Positions 1 to 10,201 of a stretch of DNA of 64,000 nucleotides are shown here, piece by piece. A program made the translations under genes and the position numbers. The notes under the pieces were generated by a model. That model ran no database searches and had not been told where the DNA came from. It was given only the letters and a program-made list of their open reading frames with translations. Origin of the DNA: Streptomyces seoulensis (GTDB taxonomy: Bacteria; Actinomycetota; Actinomycetes; Streptomycetales; Streptomycetaceae); the NCBI GenBank assembly GCA_013364255.1, contig CP054936.1, forward strand, positions 2,262,853 through 2,326,852, read 5' to 3'. Position 1 is the stretch's first letter. Every line of letters starts with the position of its first letter.

Positions 1-172
1 TCGGCAGCGCGCGGATCAGGCCGTCCGCCTCCAGCCTGCCCAGCTCCCGGTAGATCTGCTGGTGCGTCGCCGACCAGAAGTAGCCGATCGACTTGTCGAA
101 GCGGCGCGTCAGCTCCAGCCCTGACGACGGCTTCTCCAGCAGGGCGGTGAGGATGGCGTGCGGGAGTGACAT
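1..172 (-). CDS. PadR-family transcriptional regulator (N-terminal part only)
   Basis: The minus-strand frame from the ATG at 172 reads MSLPHAILTALLEKPSSG and continues with a QQIYRELGRLEADGLIR helix-wing segment. This is the usual start of a PadR winged-helix domain: a short N-terminal helix, then a recognition helix around YRELGRLE. Only 57 codons are inside the window; the rest lies beyond base 1. PadR proteins are DNA-binding repressors that often respond to aromatic or toxic compounds. Its promoter would lie in the 38-bp gap before fadH, which is on the same strand, so the two are probably co-transcribed from the promoter upstream of fadH. Confidence 0.85.
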   Translation of the reverse strand, partial: MSLPHAILTALLEKPSSGLELTRRFDKSIGYFWSATHQQIYRELGRLEADGLIRALP

Positions 173-210
173 GCGGTCATCCTAGGGAAGGCCGGTGGAC
201 GCCCGGGGCC

Positions 211-2340
<2,130 letters not shown>

Positions 2341-2398
2341 TCACTCCGACGGCCGTACGGCCGCCGCCTTCCTCACCGGCGGCGGCCGTACGGGTGAC

Positions 2399-2770
2399 TC
2401 AGCGGGTCTCCAGCCGCACGTGCAGCTCGCGCTCCTGGTCGCCGGAGGCCGTGCACAGGTCCTGGACGGTGAACAGGGAGTCCAGGGTCGTGCGGAACCG
2501 GTCGATCGCCCAGTAGCCGCCCTGCACGTCGGCCGTGACGGACGCCCCGAGCCGGGTGGGACCGCACTCGGCCCCGTGCGTCCCGGCCACGTCGAAGGTG
2601 CCGAGCCACACCGTGGGACGCACCTCGTCGAAGTCGCGCGGCACCTCGCCCGCGCACCGGTCGGAGTCGTAGCAGGCGCACAGGGCGTCGAACACGACCC
2701 GGGCGTCCTCCTTGCTGCACCCGCTCAGCTCCACCGAGACGGATTGCGGATGCGCTCGCTCGCTGTCCAT
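2399..2770 (-). CDS. Conserved hypothetical protein, 123 aa
   Basis: I do not recognise a named family. The start chosen is the ATG at 2770 (MDSERAHPQSVSVELSG), with GAGAGGAG upstream; the longer open frame above it has no sign of being coding. The protein has no signal peptide or membrane segment. It carries several cysteines (SGCSKEDARVVFDALCACYDSDRC) that could form disulfides or bind metal. The small size and its stand-alone position between fadH and a SpoIIE phosphatase gene give no functional hint. Confidence 0.6.
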   Translation of the reverse strand: MDSERAHPQSVSVELSGCSKEDARVVFDALCACYDSDRCAGEVPRDFDEVRPTVWLGTFDVAGTHGAECGPTRLGASVTADVQGGYWAIDRFRTTLDSLFTVQDLCTASGDQERELHVRLETR

Positions 2771-3055
2771 CGTGATCGCTCCTCTCGTGACCGCGCCGTG
2801 CTGCCGCGCGGACTCCTCGAAGCCGAGCCCCGCCCTCGTCCCCAGCAAAGCACCACCCGCCGTCCGGGGCACTGCCGGCGGCCTCCGCGTCCACGCCGGA
2901 AGCGGTCCTTCCGGCCGGTTCGGCGGGACGGCCGCCCGGGTGGTGAGGGATGGTGGAGGAGAGCGACGGACCCTCGGAGAGGTGAGCGTGGGCGCGGTGC
3001 AGCGGGGCGTGTCGGCGGCGGCCGGCCGCGTGGACGGGCGAAGGCGGTGCGGGCG

Positions 3056-5134
3056 ATGAACGCAGCCGGGGGGCTTCCGGCCGAGGGCGGCGAGCCGCCC
3101 CGCGGTCCGGTGCCGCCCAGCGGGCTGCTCGACGTGCTGGGCGTGGCCTCGGTGGTCCTGGACGACGAGGGCCGCATCGTGCTGTGGAGCCCGCAGGCCG
3201 AGGAGCTGTTCGGCTACAGCGCGCGGGAGGCGCTGGGCCGGTCGGCCGCCCGGCTGATGGTGCACAAGGAGCACCTGGACGTGGTGGTGCAGCTGTTCGC
3301 CGACGTCCTGCTCACCGGCCGGGGCTGGGCGGGAGCCTTCCCGATCCGGCACAAGGACGGCAGCACGCGCATGGTCGAGTTCCGCAACATGCGGCTGCTG
3401 GACGACCGGGGGGACGTGTACGCGCTCGGGCTCGCCGCCGACCAGTCGACCGTGCGGCGCCTGGAGCGGGACGTGGCGCTGTCCGAGCGGATCGTCTCGC
3501 AGTCCCCGATCGGGCTGGCCGTCCTGGACACCGAGCTGCGCTACGTCTCCGTCAACCCGGCCCTGGAGCGGATCGACGGCGTCCCGGCCGCCCAGCGGCT
3601 CGGCCGTACGATCCCGGAGGTGCTGCCGCAGCTGAACGCCGACAAGGTGGAGTCCGCGACCCGCCGGGTGCTGGAGACCGGGCAGCCGGTCGTCGACGTC
3701 TTCACCGTCGGCCGCACCCCCGCCGAACCCGACGAGGACCAGGCATGGTCCATCTCGCTGTACCGCCTGGAGGACGCCGTCGGCACCATCCTGGGCGTGG
3801 CCGTGTCGATCGTGGACGTCACCGAGCGGTACCGGGCGGGCATCGAGGCGGAGGCCGCCCGGCGCCGCCTGACCCTGATCGCCGACGCCACCACCCGGAT
3901 CGGCACCACCCTGGACCTGGACCGCACGGCGCGGGAACTGGCCGAGGTCGCCGTGCCCGAGCTGGCCGACGTGGCGGCCGTGGACCTGCTGGACGCGGTG
4001 GTCGGGGGCCGCCGCAGCAGCCTGGGCCCCACCGAGCCGGCCGTGTTCCGCGCCCTGGCGGTGCGGGCGGACCGCGCGGCCGACGCCCTGGAGGCCGCCG
4101 ACCCGCCCGGCCAGATCGCCCGCTACGGCCCCGACCGGCTGGTCACCCAGTGCGTGCGCACCGGGCAGCCGGTGCTGCTGGCGCACGTCGGCGAGGAGGA
4201 CCTGACCTGCATCGCCCGCTCCCCCGAGGCGGCCGTGCTGCTGGGCCGCGCGGGGGTGCACTCGTACCTGGCCGTGCCGCTGATCGCGCGCGGGGAGGTG
4301 CTGGGCGCGCTGGACCTCAAACGCACCCGCAATCCGCGGCCCTTCGGCGAGGACGACGTCCTGCTGGCCCGGGAGCTGGCCTCCCGGGCCGCCGTGCAGA
4401 TCGACAACGCCCGCTGGTACCAGAACGTCCGGGACACCGCCCTGACCCTCCAGCGAAGTCTGCTGCCCCGGCACCCGTCCGTCACCGGCGGCCTGGAGGT
4501 CGCCTCCCGCTACCAGCCGGCGGGGGCCACCATCGAGGTGGGCGGCGACTGGTTCGACGTGATCCCGCTGACCGAGGACAAGACGGCGCTGGTGGTCGGG
4601 GACGTGATGGGCAGCGGGATCGGCGCGGCCGCCACGATGGGCCGGCTGCGCACCGCGACCAAGGCGCTGGCCTCGCTGGACCTGGACCCGGCCCGGCTGC
4701 TGGAGCACCTGGACCGCATCACCGACGGCCTCGACCACTCCATCGCGACCTGCCTGTACGCCATCCACGACCCGCACGCGCGGGAGTGCCGGATCGCCAA
4801 CGCCGGGCACCTGCCCCCGGCCCGGGTCCGCCCGGGCCGGCCGGCGGAGCTGCTCGACCTGCCCACCGGGGTGCCGCTGGGCGTCGGGGGCGTGCCGTTC
4901 GCCACCACCGCCGTCGACCTGGAGCCGGGCGACCAGCTGGTGCTGTACACCGACGGGCTGGTGGAGACCCGCCGGCACCCGCTGGACGAGCGCCTGGACA
5001 CGCTGCTGTCGCTGCTGGACGACCCGGAACGCCCGCTCGAAGAGCTGTGCGACCTGCTGCTGCGGACCCTGCACCAGCCGGACAACCACGACGACGTGGC
5101 CCTGCTGGTGGCCCGGGCGCAGCCGCTGGCGTGA
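3056..5134 (+). CDS. PAS-PAS-GAF-SpoIIE serine/threonine phosphatase
   Basis: About 692 residues from the ATG at 3056 (a GTG nine bases upstream is also in frame). Order of domains: a PAS domain (about 20-130; VVLDDEGRIVLWSPQAEELFGYS), a second PAS (about 145-265; AVLDTELRYVSVNPALERIDG), a short helix, a GAF domain (about 280-440; ending LGALDLKRTRNPRPFGEDD), and a PP2C/SpoIIE phosphatase domain (about 455-690). The phosphatase metal-binding motifs are visible: GGDWFDV, VVGDVMGSG, and NHDDVALLVAR at the end. Proteins of this build dephosphorylate anti-sigma-factor antagonists in partner-switching cascades. There is no C-terminal HATPase domain, so the kinase partner must be encoded elsewhere; STAS and RsbW-like genes do occur in this window (46.1 and 24.8 kb). 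Confidence 0.92.
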   Translation: MNAAGGLPAEGGEPPRGPVPPSGLLDVLGVASVVLDDEGRIVLWSPQAEELFGYSAREALGRSAARLMVHKEHLDVVVQLFADVLLTGRGWAGAFPIRHKDGSTRMVEFRNMRLLDDRGDVYALGLAADQSTVRRLERDVALSERIVSQSPIGLAVLDTELRYVSVNPALERIDGVPAAQRLGRTIPEVLPQLNADKVESATRRVLETGQPVVDVFTVGRTPAEPDEDQAWSISLYRLEDAVGTILGVAVSIVDVTERYRAGIEAEAARRRLTLIADATTRIGTTLDLDRTARELAEVAVPELADVAAVDLLDAVVGGRRSSLGPTEPAVFRALAVRADRAADALEAADPPGQIARYGPDRLVTQCVRTGQPVLLAHVGEEDLTCIARSPEAAVLLGRAGVHSYLAVPLIARGEVLGALDLKRTRNPRPFGEDDVLLARELASRAAVQIDNARWYQNVRDTALTLQRSLLPRHPSVTGGLEVASRYQPAGATIEVGGDWFDVIPLTEDKTALVVGDVMGSGIGAAATMGRLRTATKALASLDLDPARLLEHLDRITDGLDHSIATCLYAIHDPHARECRIANAGHLPPARVRPGRPAELLDLPTGVPLGVGGVPFATTAVDLEPGDQLVLYTDGLVETRRHPLDERLDTLLSLLDDPERPLEELCDLLLRTLHQPDNHDDVALLVARAQPLA

Positions 5135-5181
5135 GCCGGCCGCCCGGCGGGCCCACGGCGCGGCCGGGTCGTCCGGCGGGC

Positions 5182-6000
5182 CTATCGCGCCATGCCGACC
5201 ACGACGGTGGCGTACAGCTCCGCCGAGACGGCGAGGCGCGCGGCGAGACCCGCCGCCGCGAAGGCGGCCAGGGCCGCGGGCGCCTGCCGCTCGCTGGTCT
5301 CGACCAGGAGGCAGCCGCCGGGGGCGAGCCAGCGGGGGGCCTCGGCGGTGACGCGGCGCAGGACGTCCAGCCCGTCGGCGCCGCCGTCGAGGGCGGCTGC
5401 GGGTTCGTGGTCGCGGGCCTCGGGCGGCAGCAGGGCGACCTCACGGGTGGGGACGTAGGGGACGTTGGCGGCGAGGATGTCGACCCGGCCGCGCAGTGCG
5501 GCCGGCAGCGCGTCGAACAGGTCGCCCGTGTGCACCCGGCCGGCGGCGGGGCGCACGTTGCGCCGGGCGCAGCGCACCGCGACCGGGTCGATGTCGGCGG
5601 CGTGCAGCTCGACCGGTCCGAGCGCGTCGGCCAGCGCGGCGCCCACCGCGCCCGAGCCGCAGCACAGGTCCACGACGAGCCGGGCGTGCGGCGCCTGGGC
5701 CACGGCCTCGTCGACGAGCAGTTCGGTACGGCGCCGGGGCACGAAGACGCCCGGTTCGACGGCGATCCGCAGACCGTGGAACCCGGCCCAGCCCAGGACC
5801 TGTTCGAGGGGCAGGCCCGAGGCGCGCCGCCGCACCAGCGCGGTCAGCTCCCGCGGGGTGCGCGCCGCGGCGAGGATCAGCTCGGCCTCGTCCTCGGCGA
5901 AGACGCAGCCGGCCGCACGCAGTGCGGTGACGACCTCGGCGCGTGCGGCGGGCGGGAAGGGTGTGACGGGTGTGACGGGCGGAGAGGGAAGTTCGGACAT
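5182..6000 (-). CDS. PrmC-like putative protein N5-glutamine methyltransferase
   Basis: 272 residues. It has the HemK/PrmC layout: an N-terminal helical region (LRAAGCVFAEDEAELILAAA), a PRRRTELLVDEA segment, the SAM-binding VVDLCCGSGAVGAAL, and a catalytic NVPYVPT where canonical PrmC has NPPY. The Pro-to-Val change in NPPY is typical of the PrmC-related paralogue family rather than PrmC itself, so the substrate is uncertain. It is convergent with the SpoIIE gene, 47 bases away. A candidate leader peptide with a perfect Shine-Dalgarno lies 40 bases upstream. Confidence 0.85.
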   Translation of the reverse strand: MSELPSPPVTPVTPFPPAARAEVVTALRAAGCVFAEDEAELILAAARTPRELTALVRRRASGLPLEQVLGWAGFHGLRIAVEPGVFVPRRRTELLVDEAVAQAPHARLVVDLCCGSGAVGAALADALGPVELHAADIDPVAVRCARRNVRPAAGRVHTGDLFDALPAALRGRVDILAANVPYVPTREVALLPPEARDHEPAAALDGGADGLDVLRRVTAEAPRWLAPGGCLLVETSERQAPAALAAFAAAGLAARLAVSAELYATVVVGMAR

Positions 6001-6042
6001 GGCGGGCGGAGACCTTTCGGGAGGCGAAGGGCGCTCCCGCGA

Positions 6043-6111
6043 TCACCCGGCGGCGGTGGACCGCGCCGCTGCGGCGAGGAGGGAGAGCACCCGACCTGAC
6101 ACTGCGGTAAT
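6043..6111 (-). CDS. Candidate 22-residue leader peptide with AUU start
   Basis: On the minus strand AAGGAGGTGA (6117-6126), a ten-base match to the 16S anti-Shine-Dalgarno, is followed eight bases after GGAGG by ATT. The frame opened there, I-T-A-V-S-G-R-V-L-S and onward, runs 22 codons to a TGA. A GTG at the fourth codon is in frame but too far from the ribosome-binding site. A -10-like TAAGGT (6164-6169) lies upstream. So strong a ribosome site in front of so short a frame, just before the PrmC-like gene, suggests a translated leader. The AUU start is unusual and the call is inference. Confidence 0.4.
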   Translation of the reverse strand: MTAVSGRVLSLLAAAARSTAAG

Positions 6112-6178
6112 GGGTCTCACCTCCTTGGCCTGCGGCGGCCGGGACCGTCCGCGACCGCAGGTCACCTTACCCCAACCC

Positions 6179-7309
6179 TCAGACGGCGACGGTCTCTTCG
6201 GTCTCCTCCTCGACGGCCTCGGCCGCCTCGCGGGTGCGGGCGTCGCCGTCGGCGCCGGACTCCCGGAGCGCGGGCGCGGCGGGGGCGCCCGCGGCGGAGT
6301 GGGGACCGCCGGCGGCGTGGGCGCCGGCCGCGTGGGCGCCGTGGGAGGCGGGGGCGCGCAGCCGCTCGCAGGCCGCCGCGAGCGCGGTGACCGCGAGGCC
6401 GAGCAGCAGCCACACCACCAGCGTCCACACGGTGCGGGCGAGGCCGTCGCCGTCGAAGTACAGCAGGCTGCGGGCGCCCTCGACGAAACCGGCGCCGTTC
6501 CAGAAGGCGTGCAGCGTGCCGAAGAAGCCGTTCTGCAGTTCCGGCCGGAACAGGCCGCCGGAGCTGGTGAAGTTGAGCATCACGAACAGCACCATCATGG
6601 TGAGCGTGGTCCACCGCTTGAGGAAGGTGTGCAGGCCGACGCCGATGAAGAGGATGCCGGCGGAGTAGAGCCAGGCCATGCCCCAGACGCCGGCGAGGCC
6701 GTGGTGCGCGAGGTGGAAGACCGGTCCGGCGAGCAGGGCGCCGATCCCGCTCACCACGGCCGACACGCCGAGCGTGAGCAGTGCCCGGACGCGCATGGGC
6801 AGGGCGGCGCCGGCCGCGCCGAGGGCGGCGACGGAGGCGTAGGAGCCGATGCTCAGCGCGATCAGCAGGAAGAACAGGCCCTGTCCGGTGGGGTCGTCGG
6901 CGGCCGGCGCGGCCACGTCGGTCACCTTCAGCGGCCGGCCCTGCTCGGCGGCGACGGGGGTGAACACCTTCTCGACCGCGGTCGCGCCCATGTCGGAGGC
7001 GGCGGTGGCGACCACCAGTTCGGGGGCCTTGGCGCTCGGCACGTAGGCGCCGGTGACGTCGCGGGACTTCAGCAGGTCGACGGCCTGGGCGCGGGTGGCG
7101 ACGGTGCGGACGTCGAGCTGGTCGCCGGCCCGGTCCTTGACCGTCTGGGCGAAGACCTTGGCCTGCGATCCCTCGCCGACGACGGCGACGGGCAGGTGGT
7201 GCGGGTGCGGGGTCACGAACGCGCCCATGTACGCGAGCCCCATACCGAGGCACATCAGCAGGGGGGTGATCAGGTCGGTGAGCACATGGCGCAGCGCGGG
7301 CGACCTCAT
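6179..7309 (-). CDS. Multi-pass membrane protein, ABC-2/YhgE-type
   Basis: 376 residues. One N-terminal membrane segment (LITPLLMCLGMGLAYMGAF) precedes an extracytoplasmic domain of about 130 residues. Five or so further membrane helices follow between about 155 and 320, then an Ala/Gly/His-rich and finally acidic cytoplasmic tail. This is the layout of DUF3533/YhgE-type ABC-2 permease proteins, associated with export or envelope functions. GGAGGAG precedes the ATG. It is transcribed divergently from a MarR gene and shares a 77-bp operator region with it, so it is probably that regulator's target. The substrate cannot be told from sequence. Confidence 0.75.
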   Translation of the reverse strand: MRSPALRHVLTDLITPLLMCLGMGLAYMGAFVTPHPHHLPVAVVGEGSQAKVFAQTVKDRAGDQLDVRTVATRAQAVDLLKSRDVTGAYVPSAKAPELVVATAASDMGATAVEKVFTPVAAEQGRPLKVTDVAAPAADDPTGQGLFFLLIALSIGSYASVAALGAAGAALPMRVRALLTLGVSAVVSGIGALLAGPVFHLAHHGLAGVWGMAWLYSAGILFIGVGLHTFLKRWTTLTMMVLFVMLNFTSSGGLFRPELQNGFFGTLHAFWNGAGFVEGARSLLYFDGDGLARTVWTLVVWLLLGLAVTALAAACERLRAPASHGAHAAGAHAAGGPHSAAGAPAAPALRESGADGDARTREAAEAVEEETEETVAV

Positions 7310-7333
7310 CGCTCTCCTCCATTGGTTGGCTTA

Positions 7334-7364
7334 TACAACTCTCTTTTCAGTTGTACTATACAAC
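7334..7364. promoter_or_regulatory. MarR-type operator in the divergent intergenic region
   Basis: Three copies of one half-site: TACAAC at 7334-7339, GTTGTA at 7350-7355 and TACAAC at 7359-7364. The last two form the inverted repeat GTTGTA-CTA-TACAAC, and the first two form ACAACT-8-AGTTGT. The AT-rich segment also holds -10-like hexamers for both directions (for example TACTAT at 7354-7359). It fits an autoregulated MarR site repressing both genes. Confidence 0.65.
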
Positions 7365-7386
7365 CAGCGAGCCGGGGAGGTATTCC

Positions 7387-7851
7387 GTGACAGCAGGCGA
7401 AGGGCCCGACGAGCCCGCCGGGGAGTCGGCGGTGGAGACGATCCAGCGCGAGATGACGGTCTTCGCCCGCCGGGCCAGGGCCTCGGCGGGCCGGATGCAC
7501 CCCGAGCTGTCCCTGGTGTCGTACACGCTGCTGGGGCACTTGGAGGAGCGCGGCGGCTGCCGCGCCACCGACCTGGCCGCGCACTACGCCCTGGACAAGT
7601 CCACGGTCAGCCGCCAGGTGTCCGCGCTGGAGCGGACCGGCCTGGTCGAACGGCGTCTGGACCCGGAGGACCACCGGGTGCAGGTGCTGGTCCTGACCGA
7701 CGCGGGACGGCGGATCCTCGCCCAGGTCACCGAGAGCCGCCGCGCCGCCTTCAAGGAGCGGCTGGCGCGGTGGCCGGCCGAGGACCTGGAGCGGTTCGCG
7801 GAGTACCTCGCCCGCTACAACGCCTGGACGCCGCCGCCCGACGAGCCGTGA
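7387..7851 (+). CDS. MarR-family transcriptional regulator
   Basis: 154 residues from the GTG at 7387, chosen because GGGGAGG ends six bases upstream; a frame opening 36 bases earlier begins inside the operator. The winged helix is clear: ATDLAAHYALDKSTVSRQVSALERTGLVERRLDPEDHR, of which the central STVSRQVSALE is the recognition helix, followed by the wing RRLDPEDHRVQVLVLTDAG. Flanking helices form the dimer interface. It most likely represses itself and the divergent membrane-protein gene, the usual arrangement for MarR regulators of export functions. Confidence 0.9.
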   Translation: MTAGEGPDEPAGESAVETIQREMTVFARRARASAGRMHPELSLVSYTLLGHLEERGGCRATDLAAHYALDKSTVSRQVSALERTGLVERRLDPEDHRVQVLVLTDAGRRILAQVTESRRAAFKERLARWPAEDLERFAEYLARYNAWTPPPDEP

Positions 7852-7877
7852 GGCGGCGGCGCGTGCGTGGACGCCGC

Positions 7878-8021
7878 GACGGACCGGCGCGCGGGCACAT
7901 GCCCGCCATGACGGACCGGCGCACGGGCACATGCCCGCCATGACGGACCGGCGCACGGGCACATGCCCGCCATGACGGACCGGCGCGCGGGCACATGCCC
8001 GCCATGACGGACCGGCGCGCG
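7878..8021. repeat. Four and a half tandem 32-bp repeats in a terminator region
   Basis: Units begin at 7878, 7910, 7942, 7974 and (partial) 8006, exactly 32 bp apart. Each starts GACGGACCGGCGC and contains CGGGCACATGCCCG, itself a short hairpin. Units differ at one base (GCGCG or GCACG). The GGACCGGCGCGCG part of the unit is the 5' arm of the terminator stem at 8009-8049, so the array is a multiplied terminator arm. There are no varying spacers, so it is not a CRISPR array. Confidence 0.85.
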
Positions 8022-8049
8022 TGTGTCGGGCCTGCCCGCGCGCCGGTCC
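8009..8049. terminator. Bidirectional hairpin terminator between MarR and GNAT genes
   Basis: A perfect 13-bp stem, GGACCGGCGCGCG (8009-8021) with its complement at 8037-8049, around a 15-base loop. It sits between the convergent MarR and GNAT genes and lacks a U tract, as is common in Streptomyces. Confidence 0.7.
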
Positions 8050-8063
8050 GGTCTCTCCGGCGG

Positions 8064-8813
8064 CTACGCCACCGGCACGGCCTCCCGCCCGCCGGCCAGC
8101 GGCTCCGGCACCCGGGCGGCGAGGAACGCGGTATGCCGCCGCAGCCGGAAGCCCAGGGACTCGTACAGCCGGATGGCCGTCGTGTTGCCGGCGCCGGTGT
8201 GCAGGAACGGGGTCTCGCCGCGTTCGCGGATGCCGTGGGCGACGGCGAGGATCAGCCGGGTGGCGAGCCCCTGGCCGCGGACGGCGGGGTCGGTGCACAC
8301 CGCGCTGATCTCGGTCCAGCCGGGCGGACGCAACCGCTCCCCCGCCATCGCCACCAGGGCGCCCGCGCGCCGGATGCCGAGGTAGTCGCCCAGTTCGACG
8401 GTGCGCGGCAGGAACGGGCCGGGCCGGGTGCGGGCGACCAGGTCGAGCATCTCCGGCACGTCGGCCGGGCCGAGGAGGACCGCCTCCGGGTCGGGCGCCG
8501 CGGCGAGGCCGTCGTCCACGAACTGCACGCCCGCCACCTCGAAGGTGATCTCCCACCCGTCCGGGACGCGGCCGCGGAAGCCGGCCAGCGGGACCTCGGC
8601 GCCGGGTCCGGCCAGGGCGGCCACATCGGCCCAGTCGTCGGCGTCCGGCTCGTCGGGCAGCGCCAGCCACGGCGACACGTCGAGGGGGTAGCGCAGCACC
8701 CGGCCGCGCCGCTCGGCGAAGTGGGCGTGCGGCCCGGTCAGGGAGGCGAGGGCCGGGTTGTCGAGGACGTGCCCGCCGCTCGCCGCGGCGGCCGGATCGG
8801 TCGTCCCGCTCAC
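8064..8813 (-). CDS. GNAT-family N-acetyltransferase (FR47-like)
   Basis: 249 residues from the GTG at 8813, chosen because GGAGG lies seven bases upstream. The C-terminal half is a GNAT fold: AVCTDPAVRGQGLATRLILAVAHGI is the acetyl-CoA pyrophosphate loop (R-G-Q-G-L-A) and NTTAIRLYESLGFRLRR is the end of the fold. The N-terminal half (HVLDNPALASLTGPHAHFAERRGRVLRYPLDVSPW) resembles the FR47-like subgroup. The start codon overlaps the stop of a short upstream frame (GTGA), so the two are translationally coupled. Confidence 0.88.
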   Translation of the reverse strand: MSGTTDPAAAASGGHVLDNPALASLTGPHAHFAERRGRVLRYPLDVSPWLALPDEPDADDWADVAALAGPGAEVPLAGFRGRVPDGWEITFEVAGVQFVDDGLAAAPDPEAVLLGPADVPEMLDLVARTRPGPFLPRTVELGDYLGIRRAGALVAMAGERLRPPGWTEISAVCTDPAVRGQGLATRLILAVAHGIRERGETPFLHTGAGNTTAIRLYESLGFRLRRHTAFLAARVPEPLAGGREAVPVA

Positions 8814-8980
8814 GCGGCCACCTCCGACCGGCCCTTGGGCCGGCCCGTGCGCGCCTCGTGACCGGCCGCGACCACCGTCGCCGCCGGTGCGCGGCCCGCG
8901 TCCGGTCGGGCCCGGTCCGTCCCCGTCGGCGCCGCGGGCTCCGCGCCGCCGTACCGGGTGAACACGTATGCCTTGGGCAT
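8810..8980 (-). pseudogene. 56-codon frame with the N-terminus of an NADP-dependent alcohol dehydrogenase
   Basis: The frame begins MPKAYVFTRYGG, the typical opening of Streptomyces zinc-type NADP-dependent oxidoreductases, and then loses resemblance. The remaining residues (for example RARPDAGRAP and VVAAGHEARTG) look like an eroded version of the next 35 residues of that family. A GGAG sits upstream of the ATG. The stop overlaps the GNAT start codon. It is best read as a truncated dehydrogenase gene whose 5' end survived and now serves as the translated leader of the GNAT gene. A genuine small protein cannot be excluded. Confidence 0.5.
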
Positions 8981-9014
8981 GCTCCCACTCTCCTGCCGTC
9001 GTTCTCACCGCGTC

Positions 9015-9040
9015 GCCGGCCGCGGACGACCGCGGCCGGC
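9015..9040. terminator. Perfect 11-bp hairpin in the 8981-9333 intergenic gap
   Basis: GCCGGCCGCGG, loop ACGA, and the complementary arm at 9030-9040. It lies 35 bases upstream of the coupled small frame, so it could be an attenuator or a terminator of plus-strand transcription. The rest of the 353-bp gap shows only a weak TTGACG (9263-9268) upstream of the next gene. Confidence 0.45.
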
Positions 9041-9333
9041 ACGCCCCGTGCAAGAAGGATCGCCGGGCGGCTATTCCCGGCGTCCGGGAGAGTTCACACG
9101 CCCGTCACGAGGGGCGGCCGGGCCGCCCCGGACCGGTCCCGACGGGCACGGACGACGGGGAGGCGCCGACCCACTTCCGGCCAGGGGACGGGCTGCGCCA
9201 GGCGGGCTGCGGTTTTGGCGCGGGACGGGCGGGCACTTCGTCTGAGGTCGCGGCGAACTCGGTTGACGGGCCTGCGAGTTCGGGACGGTGCGGGTGTGCC
9301 CGGCGGGACGTCGGCGGCGGTGAGGGGGTCGGC

Positions 9334-9912
9334 ATGCGAAGGCGTGGGCGCGCCCGGCGCCGCAATCCGCTGCGGCGCCGGGCGGACGTCGTCCGGGCGT
9401 GGGCCGCCCTCGTCCTCGCGGTCCTGGTGTGCGCGGGCGCGCCGCTGCTCGGGCTCGGCACCGCCTGGTGGGCGTACGGCGAGGCGCGTGCCGCGCAGAC
9501 GGCGCAGCGGGCCGACCGGCACCGGGTCCGCGCCGAGGCCGTCGGCGACACCCGCGCCGCACCGCTCACGGCACGGGCCCGGCCCGGCGACACCCGTCCG
9601 GTCACGGTGCGCTGGACGCAGCCGGGCGGCCGCCCGCGTACGGCGACGACGCGGGTCCGGACCGGGGTCCGGCCGGGCGATCCGGTCGACGTGTGGCTGG
9701 ACTCCGGCGGACGGGTCGTCACCGCGCCCTCGGGCGACAGCACGGTGTGGCAGTACACGGTCAGTCTGGGCTGCTACGCCACCGGCGGAGCCGTCGCCGT
9801 CCTGCTGCTGGGCCGCGCGGTCGCCCGCCGGGTCTCCTGGCGCCGCCGGCTGGACGAATGGGACCGCGCCTGGGCCCGCACGGGCCCGCGGTGGAGCGGT
9901 CGCCGCGCGTGA
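9334..9912 (+). CDS. Rv1733c-family two-helix membrane protein
   Basis: 192 residues. A basic N-terminus (MRRRGRARRRNPLRRRAD) is followed by a membrane helix (VVRAWAALVLAVLVCAGAPL), an extracytoplasmic domain of about 100 residues with PVTVRWTQPGG, and a second helix (YATGGAVAVLLLGRAVA) near the C-terminus. This is the layout of the actinobacterial Rv1733c family, conserved membrane proteins of unknown function whose Mycobacterium tuberculosis member is a dormancy-regulon antigen. The ATG was chosen as the first start giving the basic-then-hydrophobic N-terminus. Its biochemical role is unknown. Confidence 0.8.
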   Translation: MRRRGRARRRNPLRRRADVVRAWAALVLAVLVCAGAPLLGLGTAWWAYGEARAAQTAQRADRHRVRAEAVGDTRAAPLTARARPGDTRPVTVRWTQPGGRPRTATTRVRTGVRPGDPVDVWLDSGGRVVTAPSGDSTVWQYTVSLGCYATGGAVAVLLLGRAVARRVSWRRRLDEWDRAWARTGPRWSGRRA

Positions 9913-10201
9913 GCGGGGCCGCGGCCCGCCTCCCGGGGGCGGAGCGCGACGGCACGGCCGCTGTCCCGGTGATCCGCGCGGGCGCCGCCGTACGGTGCGG
10001 TCGGCCGCGGGCCTCGGCCCGCAGGGCGGTGGCCGGCGCCCCGTCCGGCCTTCCTCTCGGCGCACTCCGCGAGTACCGTCCGGCACGCACGCGATGTCCG
10101 GCGTTCGCCCGTCGTTCGGCGGTCGGCCGACTCGCTCGGGAAGGGTCTTCGGCAGGCATCTGCTGAAAGGTTTCAGCCGAATCCTCCGAGCGGCCTTCCC
10201 A

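Noticed and set aside
7878..8021. Regular 32-bp repeats suggesting a CRISPR array
   Set aside because: Units are directly tandem with no variable spacers and no cas genes nearby; they multiply a terminator arm.
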